Below, one piece after another: positions 48,121-54,750 of a stretch of DNA of 64,000 nucleotides; the first letter of the stretch is position 1; each line of letters begins with the position of its first letter. This stretch comes from Acidobacteriota bacterium. GTDB lineage: Bacteria; Acidobacteriota; Blastocatellia; RBC074. Where the stretch lies: positions 1-64,000 of the forward strand of contig JAEUQO010000061.1 in the NCBI GenBank assembly GCA_016789605.1, read 5' to 3'. Both the position numbers and the translations under genes were made by a program. The notes beneath the pieces were generated by a model. It searched no databases and was not told the DNA's origin. It saw only the letters and a list, made by a program, of their open reading frames with translations.

Positions 48121-48662
48121 CGGCGATGCCGCTTCGTATTCGTGTGGCGCGCACGGATGACCTGCCTGCGCTGGATCAGTTGATGCGAAAGTCTGTGCGC
48201 GGACTGAGTGCCGGATATTACAGCCCGCGCCAGATTGAGCTTTCGCTGATCCATGTTTTCGGGATTGATACCCAGCTCATTGCGGATGAAACGTACTTTG
48301 TCGCTGAAATTGATGGCCGGATTGCTGGTTGCGGCGGGTGGAGCAAGCGCCGCACACTGTATGGCGGCGATCAGACGAAAATGAATGAAGACTCGCTGCT
48401 CAACCCGCTGGCAGACGCGGCACGCATCCGGGCGTTTTTTGTTGATCCCGATTTTGCGCGACAAGGAATCGGGCGACAATTGATCGAAGCTTCCGAGGCG
48501 GCGGCGCGTGCCGCTGGATTTACCCGCTTGCAACTGGGAGCCACGTTGCCGGGTGTGCCGCTGTATGCCGCGCTTGGGTATGAACCTCTTGAACAGGTCG
48601 AGCAATCTTTGCCCGACGGCGAAGTCTTGCCGTTGATCATCATGGGCAAGCAACTGCTTTGA
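48117..48662 (+). CDS. GNAT-family N-acetyltransferase
   Basis: 181 residues. The GTG at 48117 overlaps the sulfatase stop (GTGA) with AGGA nine bases upstream; an ATG at 48126 is an equally possible start. The GNAT fold is shown by the N-terminal RVARTDDLPALDQLM, the acetyl-CoA loop VDPDFARQGIGRQLIEA (about 108-124; Q/RxxGxG pattern) and the C-terminal YAALGYEP. The substrate is unknown; its tight coupling with the sulfatase and ceramidase-like genes is unusual and could reflect shared regulation rather than a shared pathway. Confidence 0.88.
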   Translation: MTAMPLRIRVARTDDLPALDQLMRKSVRGLSAGYYSPRQIELSLIHVFGIDTQLIADETYFVAEIDGRIAGCGGWSKRRTLYGGDQTKMNEDSLLNPLADAARIRAFFVDPDFARQGIGRQLIEASEAAARAAGFTRLQLGATLPGVPLYAALGYEPLEQVEQSLPDGEVLPLIIMGKQLL

Positions 48663-48673
48663 CAGGAGCGGAC

Positions 48674-50053
48674 ATGAAACAGATTTTTCTGTTGTTGGTA
48701 GCGCTCATCGCGCTAACGCCAAATGCCGTAGTCGGCGAATTTCGTGTCGGCGCAGCAGCGGTTGTCATTACGCCGCCGAACGGAACGCCGATGGCGGGGT
48801 ATTACCGCAAACGTTTATCCGAAGGCACGCTCGATGAGCTATACAGCAAAGCCGTGGTGTTTGAGCGCGACGGCGTCAAAGCCGCAGTGGTTGTTTGCGA
48901 CATCCTGACTTTGCCGCGCCATACCATCGAAAGCGCGCGCAAGTTGATTGAAGCGCAAACTGGCATGCGCGGCGAAAACGTGATGATCGCTGCGACGCAC
49001 AGTCACACTTCGCCGGTCGTTTCTGGCGAAAACACGCGCGACAAACTTGATGGCGGCGACACAGAAGCTGCGCTGAAATTTACAGAGAATTTGCCGCGCT
49101 TGATTGCGCAATCCGTTGTCGAAGCCAATCAAAAACTCGCGCCTGCTCGTGGCAGCGCAACTGCCGCATATGAAGATGGCGTTAGTTTCAATCGCCGCTT
49201 TTGGATGCGGGACGGTTCTGTCAGTTGGAATCCGCCCAAACAGGATAAGAGCATCATTCGTCCGGCGGGGCCGATTGACCCCGAAGTCGGGTTTTTGTAT
49301 TTCGACACGCCTCAGGCCAAACCGATCACCTCGGTGATCAACTTCGCTTTGCACTCCGACACGACGGGCGGGCAAAAGTTTTCAGCAGATTACATGGGAC
49401 ATCTGTCGCGCTTGCTGGCGGAATACAAAGGCCGCGAAATGCTGACACTGTTTGCTTTGGGAGCTTGCGGCAACATCAATCACCGCGATATCACCTGGGC
49501 AGATAATCAAAAAGGCGTGGCAGAATCGTTTCGCATTGCGACCAGTCTGGCGGGGGCGCTCAATCGCAGTTGGGGCAAGTTGCAGCCGTTTGAGCCAGCC
49601 AAAATTCAGGTGCGCAGTGAGATCGTCAAACTGCCGACTGCGCCAATCAACGACGGAGACATCGTCAAAGCCAATGAGATTTTGCAACGTCTGACTGACC
49701 CCAAAACGATGTTTACCGAACAGGTCAAAACATTTCAGGTGTTGGATATTGCCGCACGACGCGGTCAGCCGCTCGAAGTCGAAGTGCAAGTCATCGCGCT
49801 TGGAAAAGATGTTGCGTTCGTTTCGCTGCCCGGCGAAGTGTTTGTCGAACTTGGCCTTTCGATCAAACAAGCCTCTCCGTTCAAACACACGTTCATTGTC
49901 GAACTTGCCAATGGCTCGATCGGCTACATTCCCAACAAGTCGGCGTACCCGGAAGGGAATTACGAAGTCATCAGCGCCCGTTGCGCTGCAGGCTCGGGCG
50001 AAATGTTGGTGAGTTCGGCTTTGAAGCTCTTGGAAGACTTATATCGGCAGTAA
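48674..50053 (+). CDS. Neutral/alkaline ceramidase-like protein (N-terminal ceramidase domain), exported
   Basis: 459 residues. The ATG at 48674 has AGGAG five bases upstream and starts a signal peptide (about 5-21). The domain resembles the PF04734 neutral/alkaline non-lysosomal ceramidase N-terminal part: FRVGAAAVVITPPNGTPMAGYYRKR, the zinc-site IAATHSHTSPV (about 100), and the INFALHSDTTGGQKFS segment. The full ceramidase also has a C-terminal beta domain; here only ~80 residues follow. In many environmental bacteria this domain occurs alone in secreted amidases of unknown substrate. It is 11 bases downstream of the GNAT gene. Confidence 0.83.
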   Translation: MKQIFLLLVALIALTPNAVVGEFRVGAAAVVITPPNGTPMAGYYRKRLSEGTLDELYSKAVVFERDGVKAAVVVCDILTLPRHTIESARKLIEAQTGMRGENVMIAATHSHTSPVVSGENTRDKLDGGDTEAALKFTENLPRLIAQSVVEANQKLAPARGSATAAYEDGVSFNRRFWMRDGSVSWNPPKQDKSIIRPAGPIDPEVGFLYFDTPQAKPITSVINFALHSDTTGGQKFSADYMGHLSRLLAEYKGREMLTLFALGACGNINHRDITWADNQKGVAESFRIATSLAGALNRSWGKLQPFEPAKIQVRSEIVKLPTAPINDGDIVKANEILQRLTDPKTMFTEQVKTFQVLDIAARRGQPLEVEVQVIALGKDVAFVSLPGEVFVELGLSIKQASPFKHTFIVELANGSIGYIPNKSAYPEGNYEVISARCAAGSGEMLVSSALKLLEDLYRQ

Positions 50054-50084
50054 TTGAAAGATGTAGAGGCAGACGCGCCCGACG

Positions 50085-50768
50085 ATGATTTTTTTGGACG
50101 AGTATTTTTGGCGAGATGAAGTGACGCCAGAGCAAATGGATCGGCTCTGGGCGATGGGCTGGCGTCATTTCGGCACCTATTTTTTCCGCTATTCGATTTC
50201 GCCAGATCGCGACGAAATCCGAACGGTGATTCCGCTGCGCATTGAATTGTCGTCTTTTAAACCGTCGCGCAGCCAAAAACGGGTCTGGCAGAAAAATCAG
50301 GATGTGCAGGTCGTCATCCGCGACGCCTTTATTGATCAGGTTAAAGAAGAATTGTTTTTACGGCATCGCGCACGCTTCAAAGACAATGTGCCTGAATCGC
50401 TCTATAACTTTCTTTCAGACGCTCCGGCAACGGTCCCGTGTCGAACCAAGGAAGTGTGTGTCTTTCACGGCGATAAGCTGATTGCTGTCAGCTTTTTAGA
50501 TTTGGGGCGCGATTCGGCTTCGAGCGTTTACGCGATGTTTGAACCGGCTGAAGCAAAACGCAGCCTTGGCATCTTTTGCATCCTGGCATCCATTCAATAT
50601 GCGACCGAACACTCCTGCCGGTACTACTATCCCGGATATGCGTATCGCGAGCCTTCAGTTTACGACTACAAAAAGAATTTCGCGGCACTGCAATACCTGG
50701 ACTGGGCGTTGGGCTGGCGACCATATCAGGCTGAAAGGGTAGGAAGTGAAGACCTTCATGATGCCTGA
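50085..50768 (+). CDS. Arginyl-/leucyl-tRNA-protein transferase-like protein (Bpt/ATE C-terminal region)
   Basis: 227 residues. The sequence matches the core of bacterial aspartate/glutamate leucyltransferase (Bpt) and eukaryotic ATE1: the SFKPSRSQKRVWQKN block (about 57-71), a VYAMFEPAEAKRSLGIF segment (about 150-166) and a YYPGYAYREP segment. Such enzymes attach Leu or Arg to N-terminal acidic residues, marking proteins for degradation by the N-degron route. The N-terminal Cys-containing region (CPYLPG-type) is missing, so it is either truncated, divergent or repurposed. The start is the first in-frame ATG after a stop and has a poor ribosome-binding site. Confidence 0.75.
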   Translation: MIFLDEYFWRDEVTPEQMDRLWAMGWRHFGTYFFRYSISPDRDEIRTVIPLRIELSSFKPSRSQKRVWQKNQDVQVVIRDAFIDQVKEELFLRHRARFKDNVPESLYNFLSDAPATVPCRTKEVCVFHGDKLIAVSFLDLGRDSASSVYAMFEPAEAKRSLGIFCILASIQYATEHSCRYYYPGYAYREPSVYDYKKNFAALQYLDWALGWRPYQAERVGSEDLHDA

Positions 50769-50856
50769 TCTTTGTCACAGATGAAGACTAAAGATGCATA
50801 GAAGTGTTATTTTTTACGCGAACTGATGGAGTCTTTTTGAAGAGGTGGGGGAGAAC

Positions 50857-51621
50857 ATGGACCCAAGCTTAAAAGGAGCGCTGATCGGCGGTAGCATCGC
50901 GTTACTGGTCGCTGTGATTAGCGCAGTTGTGACGATTTGTACTAATAAAGTAAACAACAATGAAAATACAACGAGGCTTCGCTTACAGCTCAATCACGAT
51001 TCGACGCAAAAACGCCTTGAAAGGGAAATCACTCTAAAGAAAGAAGTTTTCCTTGGAATGGTTGAAGCAATGTCAAAGCTTCAGGATTTTCTTGGGCACT
51101 TTGCAGATCCAACAGCTTCGCAAACAGAATTTAACAAGCTGGCAAGAGAAGCTAGAGCTGCAATGGCAAAAATCTATATTGTAGCCCAGCAGAATACGCT
51201 CGAAGCCGTTGAAGAGATTAATCTCTGTTTGAGCGGGTCCATTCAAGTATTATTGGTGGATAAATACGAAATAGATGAAATGGCGAAGAACACTGACGGT
51301 TTGCAAAAAGAACTGGATTCCATGGTTACTCAGGCGAGCGTGGATCAACTTAGAGAAGGGCAGCTAAGACAAGAATTGGTTATAGTGAGATCTGAACTCA
51401 ACCGTAAACAGGCAGCCCTCGCTAGCAAATGCGTAGAGCACATGAATAGATTTGCGCAAGTTTCATTTAAGGTCATTGTACTTGCAAGACAAGAGCTTGG
51501 ATTGCCTCTTGATGATGGCGCTGTCAAGGCACTTCAAACGGGTATGAGCCTGAAAGCTCAACAAATTGAGGAAGGGATTACTCAAGTCATTAACGACGTA
51601 CAGGATAGGTATGGAGATTGA
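50857..51621 (+). CDS. Membrane-anchored coiled-coil protein of unknown function
   Basis: 254 residues from the ATG at 50857 with GGGGGAG upstream; an in-frame GTG lies four codons earlier. One transmembrane helix near the N-terminus (about 7-29, LKGALIGGSIALLVAVISA) is followed by a long, mostly helical, charged region with heptad character (about 40-250). No family was recognised. The gene is clearly AT-richer than its neighbours. Its stop lies within the next gene, which begins 11 bases earlier, so the two are probably one unit. The soluble part is probably cytoplasmic or periplasmic; topology cannot be decided from sequence alone. Confidence 0.75.
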   Translation: MDPSLKGALIGGSIALLVAVISAVVTICTNKVNNNENTTRLRLQLNHDSTQKRLEREITLKKEVFLGMVEAMSKLQDFLGHFADPTASQTEFNKLAREARAAMAKIYIVAQQNTLEAVEEINLCLSGSIQVLLVDKYEIDEMAKNTDGLQKELDSMVTQASVDQLREGQLRQELVIVRSELNRKQAALASKCVEHMNRFAQVSFKVIVLARQELGLPLDDGAVKALQTGMSLKAQQIEEGITQVINDVQDRYGD

Positions 51622-52168
51622 TGTAACAACAAAAACAAAACGGGTGATAGATATACGATTGTTACCCCTGCTGCTTTGGGCCTTGATCGTATGTGGCGTG
51701 TGCGCAGCTTCGGCTCAAACGCCAAGTGATGAGATTAAAACGGGTGTCTTGTTAAAGCGGGGGACGATTGATGGAGAAGACAATTACGCTTTTGCCGCCT
51801 TCAGTTTCCAGTGTGGTGGTAATGGCCCAGAAGTGCAGAAACTTTGTCGTAATGACTGGGACATTCTATTTGGGAATAGCCCGCTTCCTGACGCCTTTGA
51901 CGTCACCACAGTCACAGACGACCGAAGTCGGATTAAAGACCTTGGGAAGCATAACTGGGAAGACAGTTTTCATATTCCAAGGCTTCCCGCCTACGAAGAG
52001 CCAGAGCGCGAACCCAGTATCAAAGCAGTAGAAGGTCATATGTATCTGGTTCACACCCGTGATTCAGACACAGACCTCTATGCCTTATTTCGCGTCGAAA
52101 AACTTGAACCGGGGAAGAGTGTTGAGATCACCTGGAAAGTGATCGCACCGCCTGCGAAAACTAAATAG
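51611..52168 (+). CDS. Exported hypothetical protein, overlaps the preceding gene
   Basis: 185 residues. The ATG at 51611 overlaps the end of the membrane-protein gene by 11 bases and has AGGA upstream; the first ~15 codons of a longer frame have no ribosome-binding site. A signal or anchor segment (about 18-36, LLPLLLWALIVCGVCAASAQ) precedes a mature ~145-residue domain with two Cys (FQCGGN, KLCRND) that could form a disulfide, ending in a beta-rich part (DLYALFRVEKLEPGKSVEI). No family was recognised. Like its partner it is AT-rich, suggesting joint acquisition. Confidence 0.7.
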   Translation: MEIDVTTKTKRVIDIRLLPLLLWALIVCGVCAASAQTPSDEIKTGVLLKRGTIDGEDNYAFAAFSFQCGGNGPEVQKLCRNDWDILFGNSPLPDAFDVTTVTDDRSRIKDLGKHNWEDSFHIPRLPAYEEPEREPSIKAVEGHMYLVHTRDSDTDLYALFRVEKLEPGKSVEITWKVIAPPAKTK

Positions 52169-52232
52169 GGCATTCTTTTCTGAGATAAGTGATAGCAAAC
52201 TGGGAAGTTCAAGGAGAAGTCCAAAAAAATGA

Positions 52233-52385
52233 ATTTTCCAGATTTTTGAAGAAGGGCTGGACATCCCAACCTTCAATCCGTATCATCTGAGACGTCGTCC
52301 TGACGACACCGGCCATTCCCCAGGTCGGGTTCATTACGAGCAAACAATCAGAGTCTTCAATCAATACCAGATCGGCGCAGTATAA
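52233..52385 (+). pseudogene. Probable coding remnant without a start codon
   Basis: An open frame of 50 codons ending in TAA at 52383-52385 reads as a plausible protein end (IFEEGLDIPTFNPYH..., with RRRPDDTGHSPG and VFNQYQIGAV). It follows an in-frame stop at 52230 and has no ATG, GTG or TTG in a useful place. It may be the C-terminal end of a gene that was lost when the flanking AT-rich pair was inserted, or a chance frame. Confidence 0.3.
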
Positions 52386-52415
52386 CTAGCGCGGACTGTA
52401 CTCAACGGGACTAGC

Positions 52416-53078
52416 ATGATGAAGAAATATGAAAGGCTCAGCAGGCTCATTCAAGTTTTCCCGCCGGTAAACAGAGTTCCTGCTCGCGGATTGTGGTTGC
52501 TGTTGTTGGTAAGCGCCGTGGTTTTTTCTTTGAGCATGGCGTCGTCTGCCAACGGAAAACGCAACAGTGATAAACCGACGATCAACGGTGTTGACGTCGA
52601 AGTCGAAAATTTTGGGAAAGTGACGGACTTTTACTATCGCGGTGCACAGCCAGAACGCGATCAGTATTCCCAGCTCACTGCCATCGGCGTCAAAACCGTG
52701 ATTGATTTGCGCAATGACCCGAAAGATTACGCCAAGTCTCTCGCAGAACAAGCCGGGTTGCGCTACATCAATTTCCCGATGAGCGACAAAGATTATCCTT
52801 CTGCGGATGCGGCAGAAAAGTTCCTTTCGCTGGTGAACAATCAGGAAAATTGGCCGGTTTATGTCCACTGTGCAGGTGGTCGTCACCGCACAGGAGCGAT
52901 GACCGCTGTGTTTCGTATGACGATGCAAAACTGGGACATCAGCCGCGCCTATGAAGAAATGAAAGACTACGATTTCTATACGCGCTGGGGTCACAAAGCC
53001 ATGAAAGAGTACGTTTATGATTACTACCGTGATTTGCGCATCAAGCGCGATGAGCGTGCTTCTGTGACCACCAGATAA
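52416..53078 (+). CDS. Exported dual-specificity/tyrosine-phosphatase-like protein, copy 1
   Basis: 220 residues. A signal or anchor helix (about 25-45) is followed by a cysteine-dependent phosphatase domain with the P-loop HCAGGRHRTG (Cys152, Arg158, CX5R). The general acid is probably one of the Asp residues of FPMSDKDYP about 30-40 residues before the loop. The fold resembles the DSP-PTPase-like family (KTVIDLRNDP, NWPVYVHCAGG). It is predicted to act outside the cytoplasm, where its substrate is unknown: phosphotyrosine, phosphoinositide or inositol phosphates are options. The next gene is a close paralogue. Confidence 0.85.
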   Translation: MMKKYERLSRLIQVFPPVNRVPARGLWLLLLVSAVVFSLSMASSANGKRNSDKPTINGVDVEVENFGKVTDFYYRGAQPERDQYSQLTAIGVKTVIDLRNDPKDYAKSLAEQAGLRYINFPMSDKDYPSADAAEKFLSLVNNQENWPVYVHCAGGRHRTGAMTAVFRMTMQNWDISRAYEEMKDYDFYTRWGHKAMKEYVYDYYRDLRIKRDERASVTTR

Positions 53079-53095
53079 TTTCCCGCACTGTTTGA

Positions 53096-53131
53096 AAAGG
53101 GGCGCAACAGGCTTGCGCTCCTTTCGTTCTT
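53096..53131 (+). terminator. Probable intrinsic terminator after phosphatase copy 1
   Basis: AAAGGGGCGCAA (53096-53107) and TTGCGCTCCTTT (53113-53124) form a 12-bp stem with one wobble and a 5-base loop, followed by CGTTCTTTT. Confidence 0.65.
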
Positions 53132-53274
53132 TTGCCGTGTCCCGCTTCCGTTCCCCCTTTGTGCAGGTCGGCTGATTCCCACGACCGAATCCAATTACAC
53201 AACCAGAACACAAGCGAGCTAGCAGTCGCGACAGTCCAGGCCAAAGCCGCTTGTTTTTCCTCTATGGGGTAACT

Positions 53275-53979
53275 ATGAGATTTGCCGTTTTTTCACCTTG
53301 CCGGTATGAATTGGACCGGTGTGAATTGAGAAGGCCATCGCTTTTTGTCTCTTTGCGGTCGGGGATCGCGTTGCTGTTGGCAATGTTTCTCTTGCAGATC
53401 AGCGTGAGTGCCGGGATAGACGATAAGCGAGACAAGAAAGTCGAGCAGGATGAAGTTGAGGTTAAGAACTTTGGTCAGGTCAATGGTCACATTTATCGCG
53501 GCGGCCAGCCAGAAGACGACGGATACGCAGAGCTTGCCGCGCTTGGCATCAAGACGGTGATTGATTTGCGCGATGACGCCAAAAGCCGTGCCCGAAAACT
53601 GGTGGAACGGAATGGCATGCGTTATATCAATATCAAACTGGACGACAGAACACCGCCCACGCTGGAAGAGTCAGATCAGTTTTTGAAACTGGTTAATGAT
53701 CAGGCCAACTGGCCCGTGTACGTTCATTGTGCTGGTGGACGGCATCGCACCGGTGTGCTGGTTGCTATCTATCGGATGGAAATGGACGGTTGGGGAGCTG
53801 AGCAAGCTTATCGTGAGATGAAACAGTTCAAGTTCTATTCAAGCTGGGGGCACGGTGATATGAAAGATTATGTGTATGAGTACTTTCGCCTGATGCACGA
53901 GCGCCGCGCCCAGATAGCCGCACCTGCCTCAGCGCCGCCGCCGCGCGCCCGACGCTTTGTCGAAGGAAATGATCGTTAA
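53275..53979 (+). CDS. Exported dual-specificity/tyrosine-phosphatase-like protein, copy 2
   Basis: 234 residues from the ATG at 53275 with GGGG upstream; a longer TTG-started frame lacks a ribosome-binding site. A signal segment (about 30-47) is followed by a phosphatase domain closely related to copy 1: VYRGGQPE-like start, GIKTVIDLRDDAK and P-loop HCAGGRHRTG with Cys at 152. The C-terminal ~25 residues (Pro/Ala/Arg-rich) are extra. The copies share domain order and P-loop but have diverged elsewhere, so this is an established tandem duplication; it is followed by a strong bidirectional terminator. Confidence 0.85.
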   Translation: MRFAVFSPCRYELDRCELRRPSLFVSLRSGIALLLAMFLLQISVSAGIDDKRDKKVEQDEVEVKNFGQVNGHIYRGGQPEDDGYAELAALGIKTVIDLRDDAKSRARKLVERNGMRYINIKLDDRTPPTLEESDQFLKLVNDQANWPVYVHCAGGRHRTGVLVAIYRMEMDGWGAEQAYREMKQFKFYSSWGHGDMKDYVYEYFRLMHERRAQIAAPASAPPPRARRFVEGNDR

Positions 53980-53999
53980 CAACCAGAACCAGAGAGCAA

Positions 54000-54041
54000 A
54001 AAAAGTGCGGGCAGAGAAGACTCTCTCTGCCCGCACTTTTT
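54000..54041. terminator. Bidirectional intrinsic terminator
   Basis: AAAAAGTGCGGGCAGAG (54000-54016) and CTCTGCCCGCACTTTTT (54025-54041) form a perfect 17-bp stem with an 8-base loop, between the convergent phosphatase copy 2 and DUF2911 genes. Confidence 0.9.
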
Positions 54042-54064
54042 GATGGCGACGTCTACCAAAGACG

Positions 54065-54607
54065 TTATTTCTTCTCTGCGAGATTCACTGAAACGCTGGT
54101 GTTTTCCCATTCCATTTTCAGCACGCCACCTTTGCCTTGAGCCGCTAACGAAATGACGAACTGTTCGACCGGTGCGCTGGTTTTGCCGACTTTCATGTCA
54201 ACACGAACCAGGTCTTGTTTCTCATCGTATTGCGTACCCCATTGGCCGGTCTGTTTGTTGATGATCAACTTCCAGGCTGATTCGCCCGGCAGCGTCCAAA
54301 GCGTGTACGAACCTTTCGGAACGGCGACATTGCCAATCATCAGGTCGGCTTCAGTCGTCAACACGGTGGCTTCGTTCGCGCCAGTGCGCCAGACTTTACC
54401 AAAGGGAACCAGACCGCCCATGATTTTGCGTCCGCGCATCGAAGGGGCGCTGTATTTGATCGTGACTTTTTTGCCGTTGAGCGTCATTTCCGCTGTCATT
54501 GGCGGGCTTGGTTTTTGCACTCTGGCGGCAATGCTGATGGTGAACAGTGCAGACAAGATGATGGCAGACAAGCCCAGAACGAGCTGACGTTGCGTAAAAC
54601 GTTTCAT
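54065..54607 (-). CDS. DUF2911 domain protein, exported
   Basis: 180 residues from the ATG at 54607 with AAGGAG upstream; the longer frame starting at 54754 has none. A signal peptide (about 8-30) precedes a DUF2911 domain recognisable from KVTIKYSAPSMRGRKI, LVPFGKVWRTGANEAT, MIGNVAVPKGSYTLWTLPG and IINKQTGQWGTQYD. The family is common in Bacteroidetes and Acidobacteria and has no known function. A weak -35/-10 pair (TTGCAA and TATGCT, 16 bases apart, 54741-54714 on the minus strand) and a leader hairpin (54674-54707) lie upstream. Confidence 0.85.
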   Translation of the reverse strand: MKRFTQRQLVLGLSAIILSALFTISIAARVQKPSPPMTAEMTLNGKKVTIKYSAPSMRGRKIMGGLVPFGKVWRTGANEATVLTTEADLMIGNVAVPKGSYTLWTLPGESAWKLIINKQTGQWGTQYDEKQDLVRVDMKVGKTSAPVEQFVISLAAQGKGGVLKMEWENTSVSVNLAEKK

Positions 54608-54713
54608 GCGTAGCTTCTCCTTAACAGGTGTTTTGACAGATGGTTTTGCGAACTCTTTTGAGGGATAGTGCGTCGTCAGGTTGCGCTTCGTCTGAAGCTG
54701 CCTGACGAAAAAG

Positions 54714-54741
54714 AGCATACACGCTGCCGCAGTGTTTGCAA
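54714..54741 (-). promoter_or_regulatory. Possible promoter of the DUF2911 gene
   Basis: TTGCAA and TATGCT on the minus strand, 16 bases apart; four of six matches each. A hairpin CGTCAGG...CCTGACG (54674-54707) lies in the leader behind it. Confidence 0.3.
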
Positions 54742-54750
54742 ACTCAGCGC

